Assembly (NCBI GenBank): GCA_044448685.1
Contig: JBIOHC010000013.1
Coordinates: forward strand, 27,030 to 91,029
DNA length: 64,000 nucleotides
Origin: Palsa-965 sp044448685
GTDB lineage: Bacteria; Bacteroidota; Bacteroidia; Palsa-965
Direction of reading: 5' to 3'
Positions 1-7,769 of this stretch are shown here, in pieces. Both the position numbers and the translations under genes were made by a program. Positions within the stretch are counted from its first letter, which is position 1. The number at the start of each line of letters is the position of its first letter. The notes beneath the pieces are model-generated. The model did no database searches and had not been told where the DNA came from. It worked only from the letters and a program-made list of their open reading frames with translations.

Positions 1-3000
1 CATGATTTTGCTGCTGCCATGACAGCGGGTGATAAAGCTTTTCAGAATAAGGACTGGGCCGGAGCCAAGGCTCAGTATGATGCTGCTTCTGTAATTAAGC
101 CAACAGAAAAGGCCCCTATAGACAAAAGCAAGGAATGCGCAGCCAATATCGCAGCTGATCTCAATAAAGGAAAGGCCGATGCCGATTACAAAGCTGCCAT
201 GTCAGCAGGAGACCAAAGCCTTGGATCCAAAAGCTATGATGCAGCGAAGACTTCCTATCAGAAAGCCTTAACACTTAAACCAGGTGACGGCCCTGCCACT
301 CAGAAACTCAAAGATGTCGATGCAGCCATTGCCAAGGCAGCTGCCGATGCCAAAGCCAATGCCGATTATACAGCTGCCATGGCCGAGGGAGATAAAGCTT
401 TCGGAACTAAAGCCTGGGATGCCGCTAAAACTGCTTACAATAAAGCCCTTACGGCTAAACCCAATGACGGTCCGGCAACCCAAAAGCTCAAGGATGTGGA
501 TACCGCAATGTCTGCAGAGAAGGCCAATGCCAAAAAAGATGCTGATTATAAAGCAGCTATGGCTGATGGGGACAAAGCCTTCGGAACCAAAGGATGGGAT
601 GCTGCCAAAGCAGCCTATAACAAAGCTCTGGGCATTAAACCGAATGATCCTCCTGCCACGCAAAAATTAAAAGATGTGGATGCTGCCATTGCTGCGGATA
701 AGGCTAACGCAAAGAAAGATGCAGATTATACGGCTGCTATGGCTGAAGGAGATAAAGCATTCGTTGCTAAGACCTGGGATGCTGCCAAAACAGCTTACAA
801 TAAAGCACTTTCTTTGAAGCCGGGGGATGCTCCGGCTACTCAGAAACTCAAAGATGTGGATGCTGCCATTGCAGCCGATAAAGCCAACGCCAAGAAAGAT
901 GCTGATTATACCGCAGCAATGGCTGAAGGAGACAAAGCTTTCGGAACCAAAACCTGGGATGCTGCTAAAACTGCTTACAATAAAGCACTCACACTTAAAG
1001 CCGGTGACCCGCCTGCTACCCAGAAACTTAAAGATGTTGACGCAGCCATTGCAGCCGATAAAGCCAATGCAAAGAAGGATGCCGATTATACTGCTGCCAT
1101 GGCTGAAGGAGACAAAGCCTTTGGTACAAAGACCTGGGATGCTGCTAAAGCGGCTTACAATAAAGCACTGACACTGAAAGCCGGTGACCCGCCTGCAACC
1201 CAGAAACTCAAAGATGTGGATGCTGCTATTGCCGCAGATAAAGCCAATGCAAAAAAGGATGCCGATTATACCGCTGCCATGGCAGAAGGAGATAAAGCCT
1301 TCGGTACCAAAACCTGGGATGCTGCCAAAGCTGGCTACAATAAAGCCTTGGCTCTTAAGCCAGGCGATGGCCCCGCAACTCAGAAACTAAAAGATGTGGA
1401 TGCTGCCATTTCTGCAGATAAAGCTAATGCAAAGAAAGATGCTGATTATACCGCGGCTATGGCCGAGGGGGACAAGGCTTTTGGAACCAAGACCTGGGAT
1501 GCCGCTAAAACTGCTTACAATAAAGCCCTTTCATTTAAACCTGGCGATGCTCCTGCTACACAGAAACTGAAAGATGTGGATGCCGCTATTGCCGCTGATA
1601 AAGCCAATGTAAAGAAGGATGCCGACTATGCTGCAGCCATGGCCGACGGAGACAAAGCATTCGGTGCCAAAACCTGGGATGCCGCCAAAACTGCTTATAA
1701 CAAGGCACTCGTTGCCAAACCCGGTGATGCCCCTGCTACGCAGAAACTAAAAGATGTAGATGCTGCCATTGCAGCAGATAAAGCCAATGCAAAAAAAGAT
1801 GCCGATTATAAGACAGCAATGGCCGAAGGTGATAAAGCATTTGGCGCAAAGACGTGGGAAGCCGCCAAAGCTGCTTATAACAAAGCCCTCGTTGCCAAAC
1901 CCGGTGATGCCCCGGCTACACAGAAGCTCAAAGATGTGGATACGGCAATTGCTGCAGAGAAATCCAAAGGGCAACTCGAGGCCGATTATAAAGCTGCCAT
2001 GGCCGACGGAGACAAAGCATTCGGTACCAAGACCTGGGATGCCGCCAAAACGGCTTACAACAAAGCCCTCGTTGCCAAACCCGGTGATGCTCCCGCTACT
2101 CAGAAACTCAAAGACATAGACGCTGCCATTGCAGCGGATAAACTCAACGGTCAAAAAGAAGCCGACTACAAAGCAGCAATGGATGCCGGAAACCAAAACT
2201 TTGGTACCAAGACCTGGGATGCTGCGAAAGCCAGCTATCAGAAAGCGCTCACCGCCAAGCCCGGGGATGTTCCTGCAACTCAAAAGCTGAAAGAAGTAGA
2301 TGCTGCCATTGCAGCCGATAAGCTCAATGGACAAAAGGATGCTGAATACAAAGCAGCCATGGATGCCGGAAACCAAAGTTTCGGAACAAAGGCCTGGGAC
2401 GCAGCAAAAACAAGTTATCAGAAAGCCCTCACAGCTAAACCAGGTGATGCGCCCGCAACCCAGAAATTAAAAGATGTGGATGCAGCCATCGCACTTGAAA
2501 AAGGGTTGAAAGCTAAAGAAGCCCAATATACCGCTGCCCTTAAAAAGGGGGACGATGGCATGAAGGCTAAGAAATACGATGATGCAAAAGCAGCTTATAC
2601 AGAGGCGACAGGCCTTAAACCCGATGAACAACTTCCTAAAGATAAGCTGAAAGAGATTGCCAATATTCAGAATGCGCTCCTGGGTGTTGAAGCAAAGAAC
2701 AAAGCATACCAGGCCGCTATTTTAAAAGCTGATGCGGCTTTCAAAGCAAAGGATTACAACCCTGCCAGAACAGCCTATACTGAAGCTTCCGGCATTAAAC
2801 CAGATGAAGCATATCCCAAGAGTCAGCTCAAGGCTATTGATGACGCAATCAACAAAGACAAAGATGCAGAAGCAAAGTATACTGCGGCTATTCAGAAGGG
2901 ATCCGATGCTTTTGGTAAAAAGGATTATGCAGAGGCAAAATCAGCCTATACAGAAGCCAGCGGTATAAAACCTGCTGAGCAGATGCCAAAAGATAAAATT

Positions 3001-4490
3001 AAGGAATGTGAAAAGTTTCTGGCCGATGCGTTGCTGAAAGAGAAAGATGCCAAAGCCAAAGAAGCTCAATATATTGCTGCACTCAAAAAAGGTGAGGATG
3101 GCATGAAAGCCAAAAAATATGATGTTGCCAAAGCCGCCTATACGGAAGCTACCGGATTAAAACCGGATGAACAGCTCCCTAAAGACAAGCTGAAAGAAAT
3201 AGGTGATCTTCAGAATGCGCTCCTCGGTGCAGAAGCCAAGAACAAAGCCTATCAGGCTGCGATCCTTAAAGCCGATGCGGCTTTCAAAACCAGGGATTAC
3301 AATCCAGCTAAGACTTCGTATACGGAAGCATCTGGCATAAAACCCGATGAAGCTTACCCGAAAAATCAGTTAAAAGCTATTGAAGAAGCATTGAACAAGG
3401 ATGCTGCTGCTGCTGCTAAGTATACGGCTGCCATTAAAGCCGGTGACGATGCTTTTAATGCAAAGGATTATCCAAAAGCAAAAACATCCTATACCGAAGC
3501 AAGTTCACTCAAATCGGCAGAGCAATATCCTAAGGACAGGATCAGAGAGTGTGACAAACTGATTGCCGATAACCTGAAAAACGGTCAGGCTGAAACTGAG
3601 TACAAAGTTGCCATTGCTGCCGGTGATAAAGCATTCGATGCTAAATCCTGGGATGCGGCCAAAATCTCCTTCCAGAAAGCTTCGGGATTAAAACCTGCAG
3701 AACAATATCCTAAAGACAAACTAAAGCTGATAGAAGATCAGCTCAAAGGCGCTGATGCGATCAAAGTCAAAAATGCCAAATACACGGCAGCTCTTGTAAA
3801 GGCTGATGCCGCTTTCAAACTCAAGAAGTGGGATGATGCAAAAGCCGGTTATACCGAGGCTCAGAGTCTTAAGCCTGATGAAGAATACCCTCCGGGCCGT
3901 TTGAAAGAGATTGATGAAGCTATTCTTCGTGACAAACAAAATCAGGATGTAAACGGCCGTTATTTCAATGCCATGTCAAAAGGGAATGAGGCACTCGGAG
4001 GAAAAGAATATGCTAAAGCCAAAGCCGCATTTGAAGAAGCTCTTTTGATTAAAACCGGCGATGTGCCAGCCAAAACAAAACTGGATCAGGTCGTTGCTTT
4101 GATGACCAAGGAGGAAAAGGACAAAGCCATTATGGGTCAATACAATAAGTTTATTATGGACGGAGACAAGGCCATGGGCAAGGAAGATTATCCGGTTGCA
4201 AAAACGAATTATTCAGAAGCAAGCAAACTGAGACCAGAGCAGGTTTATCCCAAGGATCAGCTGGCGCAAATCAATATTCTGATAGCCGGTAAGGATAAAC
4301 GGGATGCTAAGTACAAGGCTGCCATAGCAAAAGGAGATAAATTATTCACCACCAAAGATTTTGCGAATGCGAAAATTGCCTATCAGGAAGCAAGTGATAC
4401 AAAACCAAATGATGCAGTAGCCAAACAAAAGATCAGAGATTGTGATGATGCCATCAATAAGCTCATGGTCAAAAACGGAACAAATCAGGT
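1..4490 (+). repeat. 180-nt tandem coding repeat array
   Basis: The DNA repeats in register every 180 nt. For example, the codons for the G-D-K-A-F segment recur at about 390, 570, 750, 930, 1110, 1290, 1470, 1650, 1830 and 2010. Copies between about 360 and 2160 are very similar at nucleotide level, with most differences at third positions. A higher-order duplication is also visible: three units starting near 2515 (KKGDDG type, ILKADAAF type, IQKG type) are repeated in the same order from near 3060. The array has expanded by unequal exchange, and its copy number may vary between strains. Confidence 0.9.
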
Positions 4491-4731
4491 AGTACCCCAT
4501 GATGTCCAGTCAACAAAAAGTCTGCTTGCTCAGAAATATGGAGAAGGCATTCATGAATTGCCCGAAACTCAGGAAGTCAACTGCAAGGTTTTGACCCGTA
4601 TTGTGGTACATGGCTCTGAAGGGCATAAATACACTCAAAAGACTTACAGTTATGGTCAGACATACTGGTTCAAGGATGATGACAGTATCACCCAGAACAT
4701 TTTTGAAGTGGAAACAGCCTCCAATCATTAA
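1..4731 (+). CDS. Giant tandem-repeat (TPR-like) protein, 5' end outside window
   Basis: The frame is open from base 1, so the first ATG inside the window (base 19) is not the true start and the protein is longer than the roughly 1576 residues visible. It consists of about 25 tandem units of about 60 residues, each with a D/E-x-x-Y-x-A-A core, then G-D-x-A-F, K-x-W-D-A-A-K, Y-x-K-A-L, K-P-x-D and K-L-K-x-V/I-D. This reads as a pair of amphipathic helices plus a third, like a TPR. The first 13 or so units are nearly identical, and the later ones diverge. The last 75 or so residues are non-repetitive and may form a small folded end domain. Lys/Ala/Asp richness and the absence of visible membrane segments suggest a long soluble or periplasmic rod. 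Function unknown; a scaffold or envelope-spanning role is inference. rnpB follows about 25 bp downstream. Confidence 0.85.
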   Translation, partial: HDFAAAMTAGDKAFQNKDWAGAKAQYDAASVIKPTEKAPIDKSKECAANIAADLNKGKADADYKAAMSAGDQSLGSKSYDAAKTSYQKALTLKPGDGPATQKLKDVDAAIAKAAADAKANADYTAAMAEGDKAFGTKAWDAAKTAYNKALTAKPNDGPATQKLKDVDTAMSAEKANAKKDADYKAAMADGDKAFGTKGWDAAKAAYNKALGIKPNDPPATQKLKDVDAAIAADKANAKKDADYTAAMAEGDKAFVAKTWDAAKTAYNKALSLKPGDAPATQKLKDVDAAIAADKANAKKDADYTAAMAEGDKAFGTKTWDAAKTAYNKALTLKAGDPPATQKLKDVDAAIAADKANAKKDADYTAAMAEGDKAFGTKTWDAAKAAYNKALTLKAGDPPATQKLKDVDAAIAADKANAKKDADYTAAMAEGDKAFGTKTWDAAKAGYNKALALKPGDGPATQKLKDVDAAISADKANAKKDADYTAAMAEGDKAFGTKTWDAAKTAYNKALSFKPGDAPATQKLKDVDAAIAADKANVKKDADYAAAMADGDKAFGAKTWDAAKTAYNKALVAKPGDAPATQKLKDVDAAIAADKANAKKDADYKTAMAEGDKAFGAKTWEAAKAAYNKALVAKPGDAPATQKLKDVDTAIAAEKSKGQLEADYKAAMADGDKAFGTKTWDAAKTAYNKALVAKPGDAPATQKLKDIDAAIAADKLNGQKEADYKAAMDAGNQNFGTKTWDAAKASYQKALTAKPGDVPATQKLKEVDAAIAADKLNGQKDAEYKAAMDAGNQSFGTKAWDAAKTSYQKALTAKPGDAPATQKLKDVDAAIALEKGLKAKEAQYTAALKKGDDGMKAKKYDDAKAAYTEATGLKPDEQLPKDKLKEIANIQNALLGVEAKNKAYQAAILKADAAFKAKDYNPARTAYTEASGIKPDEAYPKSQLKAIDDAINKDKDAEAKYTAAIQKGSDAFGKKDYAEAKSAYTEASGIKPAEQMPKDKIKECEKFLADALLKEKDAKAKEAQYIAALKKGEDGMKAKKYDVAKAAYTEATGLKPDEQLPKDKLKEIGDLQNALLGAEAKNKAYQAAILKADAAFKTRDYNPAKTSYTEASGIKPDEAYPKNQLKAIEEALNKDAAAAAKYTAAIKAGDDAFNAKDYPKAKTSYTEASSLKSAEQYPKDRIRECDKLIADNLKNGQAETEYKVAIAAGDKAFDAKSWDAAKISFQKASGLKPAEQYPKDKLKLIEDQLKGADAIKVKNAKYTAALVKADAAFKLKKWDDAKAGYTEAQSLKPDEEYPPGRLKEIDEAILRDKQNQDVNGRYFNAMSKGNEALGGKEYAKAKAAFEEALLIKTGDVPAKTKLDQVVALMTKEEKDKAIMGQYNKFIMDGDKAMGKEDYPVAKTNYSEASKLRPEQVYPKDQLAQINILIAGKDKRDAKYKAAIAKGDKLFTTKDFANAKIAYQEASDTKPNDAVAKQKIRDCDDAINKLMVKNGTNQVVPHDVQSTKSLLAQKYGEGIHELPETQEVNCKVLTRIVVHGSEGHKYTQKTYSYGQTYWFKDDDSITQNIFEVETASNH

Positions 4732-4756
4732 TTCCCCGTTTATCCTTACCTTTGCA

Positions 4757-5160
4757 GGGCAGGCCGATCCATCGCTGCAGGTGTTACAACCGGCAGAGGA
4801 AAGTCCGGGCAACTCAGAGCATCCTGCTTCCTAACGGGAAGGGAGGTTCCGAAAGGAATTTAACGGAAAGTGCCACAGAAAATAACCACCCTAATCGCGA
4901 AATGCGTTAGGGTAAGGGTGAAAATGTGAGGTAAGAGCTCACAGGCATAACTGGCAACAGTTATGCAGGGTAAACCCCGGGAGTTGTAAGATCAAATAAG
5001 TCATGGGCCTGGGGCTGCTCGCTCCAATTCCGGATGCAAATCCGGATCGCATGACGGGTAGATCGCTAGATCCCGACTGTGAAGTCGGGACCAGATAAAT
5101 GATGGATAGTTCAGACGGTATCCGTTTGAAGGAAACAGAACCCGGCTTACGAGCCTGCAA
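4757..5160 (+). ncRNA. rnpB: RNase P RNA (bacterial type A)
   Basis: Catalytic RNA of RNase P, which removes 5' leaders from pre-tRNAs. The universally conserved 5' core GAGGAAAGTCCGGGC is at 4796-4810 and the matching 3' core ACAGAACCCGGCTTA at 5135-5149. The ends pair: GCAGGC at 4759-4764 with GCCTGC at 5153-5158, forming helix P1. The length of about 400 nt is normal for type A. Exact ends are inferred from P1. It lies between the giant repeat protein gene and a perfect intrinsic terminator. Confidence 0.96.
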
Positions 5161-5166
5161 AACATG

Positions 5167-5210
5167 AACCCCAAAGTGATCTATGATCTGCTTTGGGGTT
5201 CTCCCTTTTT
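5167..5210 (+). terminator. Rho-independent terminator of rnpB
   Basis: A perfect 10-bp stem, AACCCCAAAG (5167-5176) with CTTTGGGGTT (5191-5200), is followed by CTCCC and five T. It sits right after the 3' end of rnpB and before the convergent lolD-like gene. Confidence 0.85.
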
Positions 5211-5231
5211 ATTAAGTTGCTATAATAACGG

Positions 5232-5882
5232 TCAGATGATCTGTCCGTCTTTCATGACAAGTTTACGGTCGGCCATATTGGCCAGACTTTCATTATGTGT
5301 AACGATAACGAAAGTTTGCTTCAAGCGTTCTCTCAGACTGAAGAACAGCATATGAAGTTCTTTTGCTGAATTTGAATCCAGATTTCCCGATGGTTCATCG
5401 GCCATGATTACTGCCGGATCATTGATTAGAGCCCTTGCAACAGCAACCCGCTGCTGCTCACCTCCGGATAACTCAGATGGTTTATGTGTACCCCGTTCTG
5501 AAAGGCCCATCATTTCCAGCAATGCCATTGCTTTTTTTTCCGTTTCGGCTTTTCCTCTTCCACCTATAAAAGCCGGAATGCAGATATTTTCAAGAGCCGT
5601 AAACTCCGGAAGAAGATGATGGAACTGAAATACAAAACCGATATGGGTATTCCGGAAATGAGCCATCTTCTTTTCATTCAGTGTTGATAAGAGTGTATCT
5701 CCAATCCTCACCTGTCCCTTATCAGCCTTGTCCAGGGTGCCCAGAATATGCAAAAGGGTTGATTTTCCGGCACCTGAAGCACCTACAATTGATACAATTT
5801 CCGCCTTGCTGATATGTATATCAACACCTTTCAGCACTTCCAGCTTGCCATATGTTTTGTGTATTCCCTCTGCAATGATCAT
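5232..5882 (-). CDS. lolD: ABC transporter ATPase, LolD family
   Basis: ATP-binding subunit of the MacB/LolD type, 216 residues. LolCDE-type complexes release lipoproteins from the inner membrane; related ATPases serve FtsE or MacB permeases. Visible motifs are Walker A GASGAGKST (about residues 34-42), Q-loop VFQF, signature LSGGEQQRVAVARAL, Walker B VIMADEP and the switch H in VTHN. Length and the LLPEFTALEN segment after the Q-loop fit LolD. The ATG at 5882 is preferred to an in-frame TTG six bases upstream. No permease gene is adjacent, so the LolD assignment rests on the ATPase alone. Divergent from the CLC gene. Confidence 0.8.
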   Translation of the reverse strand: MIIAEGIHKTYGKLEVLKGVDIHISKAEIVSIVGASGAGKSTLLHILGTLDKADKGQVRIGDTLLSTLNEKKMAHFRNTHIGFVFQFHHLLPEFTALENICIPAFIGGRGKAETEKKAMALLEMMGLSERGTHKPSELSGGEQQRVAVARALINDPAVIMADEPSGNLDSNSAKELHMLFFSLRERLKQTFVIVTHNESLANMADRKLVMKDGQII

Positions 5883-5885
5883 AGT

Positions 5886-5893
5886 CAAAAATA
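5886..5893 (-). promoter_or_regulatory. Putative -7 box (TATTTTTG) upstream of lolD
   Basis: Matches the Bacteroidota -7 consensus TAnnTTTG on the minus strand, but only 3 nt separate it from the ATG. If functional, the transcript would be leaderless or start inside the annotated gene. No clear -33 TTG is seen. Confidence 0.3.
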
Positions 5894-5948
5894 GTCATTT
5901 AATTCTTTCCGAAAATGATCGTATTTTTACATCCGATTCGGATCATAC

Positions 5949-7727
5949 ATGAAATTTATTAAGTCTTACGAATTTTTGATCAACTGGCTGCATGATAAGC
6001 TGACCAAAAGGCAGTTCCTGATCTTTGCCAGTATCCTGGTCGGTTTAACGGCCGGACTGGCAGCCGTGATCCTGAAAACCCTAGTACATTACATTCATTA
6101 TGCAATCACTACCGATCACCATCTCCCTTATCAGTATTATTATTATTTGATTTTCCCTGTGTTGGGTTTAGTACTCACAGCATTTATTGTAAAACGTTTT
6201 TTTCACGGTAAACAGGGTAGAGGACCGGCCAATATCATTCATTCCATTCTCAAAAAATCAGCCATTCTTCCCAAGGATCAGATGTATTCCCAAGTGCTTA
6301 CAAGTGCAATAACAGTTGGGTTTGGTGGCTCGGCAGGTCTTGAGTCGCCAATGGTGACAACCGGTTCTGCCATCGGTTCTAACTTCGGCCGCACTTATCA
6401 CCTGCACTATAAGGACAGGGTCTTATTACTTGCCAGCGGAGCTGCTGCAGGTATTGCAGCTGCATTTGATTCTCCCATTGCGGGGGTTCTTTTTGCTTTG
6501 GAAGTATTACTGACCGATGTGAGCATAACCGTGTTCATACCCCTGATTATGGCAGCGGCCACCGGGGCTCTTTGTTCTCATATTATTCTGAAGGAAGGTA
6601 TTCTGCTATCCTTTCCCAAACAGATGCCTTTTAATTCTTCCAATACATTCTTTTATCTGATTCTGGGTATACTGGCTGGACTTGTCTCTGTCTATTATAC
6701 CAGGATATATACCCGAATTGAGGATTTTTTTAAGACCCGTAAAGGAAAACCTTATCAGAATGCCTTACTGGGAGGTTTTATCCTTTCCTGTCTGATTATG
6801 CTGTTCCCAACTTTGTTCAGTGAAGGATATTCGGGCATCAATTCTCTTGCTGAAGGCCGGCCTGAAGATATTATCCGTAACAGTGCTTTACAGGGTTTAA
6901 GTTCCAGTCCCTGGTTCGTGCTTTTCTTTATCGGTGTGGTGATGCTTGTCAAAGTTATTGCAACATCTGTAACCATCAACAGCGGTGGTAACGGAGGTAA
7001 TTTTGCACCATCTCTCTTCACAGGGGCCTATCTGGGTTATTTTTTCTCCCGAATGATCAATCTGAGCGGTATTGCAAAACTCCCTGAAAGCAACTTTACA
7101 CTGGTTGCCATGTCCGGAATTCTTTCCGGAATCATGCATGCTCCGCTAACAGGAATCTTCCTTATCGCTGAAATAACGGGAGGTTATAACCTCATGATTC
7201 CCCTCATGCTGGTTTCTGCCACCAGCTTCCTCATCATGAAGTATTTTGAACCTCATTCCATGGAAGCAAAAAAACTGGCCAAAAAAGGTCATGTGCTCAC
7301 CCATGATAAGGATAAGAGTATTCTTTCATCATTGAAAGCCGGATCGATGATTGAGACCGGATTCCATGAAATAGGTCCGGGAACATCATTACGGGATATT
7401 GTTGAAGTGGTTGCCCATTCCAGCCGAAACTTATTTCCGGTAATCAATGTACGCAAGGAATTACTGGGGGTTATCACACTTGATAATATCCGTGAAATCA
7501 TGTTCAAAACGGAGCTGTATGATACAATTTATGCGAGAGATCTGATGCGAATGCCACCTACCACCTTATCACCTTCAGAATCCATGCATTCCGTCATGAA
7601 AAAATTCGATGAAACAGGAGCCTGGAATCTGCCGGTGATACAGGAAGGTACCTATCTTGGTTTTATATCGAAAACAAGTGTATTTACCAATTACCGCCAG
7701 ATTCTTAAAAAGAGCAGCCTGAGCTGA
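5949..7727 (+). CDS. CLC-family chloride channel/transporter with CBS domains
   Basis: Integral membrane CLC protein (592 residues): about 430 residues of transmembrane core followed by two CBS domains from about residue 450 to the end. The gating-glutamate motif usually written GREGP is GLESP here (130-134, Glu132). The GxFxP selectivity motif is present as GNFAP (350-354). At the position of the internal proton glutamate of E. coli ClC-ec1 (E203) the segment reads FALEVLL (182-188), which aligns Val186 to it. Valine at that site is typical of CLC channels rather than 2Cl-/H+ exchangers; that reading is inference. The C-terminal CBS pair may bind adenine nucleotides. Starts 66 bp from the divergent lolD gene. 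Confidence 0.93.
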   Translation: MKFIKSYEFLINWLHDKLTKRQFLIFASILVGLTAGLAAVILKTLVHYIHYAITTDHHLPYQYYYYLIFPVLGLVLTAFIVKRFFHGKQGRGPANIIHSILKKSAILPKDQMYSQVLTSAITVGFGGSAGLESPMVTTGSAIGSNFGRTYHLHYKDRVLLLASGAAAGIAAAFDSPIAGVLFALEVLLTDVSITVFIPLIMAAATGALCSHIILKEGILLSFPKQMPFNSSNTFFYLILGILAGLVSVYYTRIYTRIEDFFKTRKGKPYQNALLGGFILSCLIMLFPTLFSEGYSGINSLAEGRPEDIIRNSALQGLSSSPWFVLFFIGVVMLVKVIATSVTINSGGNGGNFAPSLFTGAYLGYFFSRMINLSGIAKLPESNFTLVAMSGILSGIMHAPLTGIFLIAEITGGYNLMIPLMLVSATSFLIMKYFEPHSMEAKKLAKKGHVLTHDKDKSILSSLKAGSMIETGFHEIGPGTSLRDIVEVVAHSSRNLFPVINVRKELLGVITLDNIREIMFKTELYDTIYARDLMRMPPTTLSPSESMHSVMKKFDETGAWNLPVIQEGTYLGFISKTSVFTNYRQILKKSSLS

Positions 7728-7769
7728 CAAATTTGCCTTAATTTAACATCCGTATAGGGGCGCCTGAAC

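Noticed and set aside
268..2376. ORFs antisense or frame-shifted to the giant repeat protein (for example 268-663 and 1747-2376 minus, 827-1171 plus)
   Set aside because: They are shadows created by the 180-nt in-frame repeat; composition follows the complement of the Lys/Ala/Asp codons.
4510..5160. ORFs covering the RNase P RNA (4510-4812 and 4939-5160 minus, 4601-4834 plus)
   Set aside because: The region is occupied by the conserved RNA, whose core motifs and P1 helix are intact.
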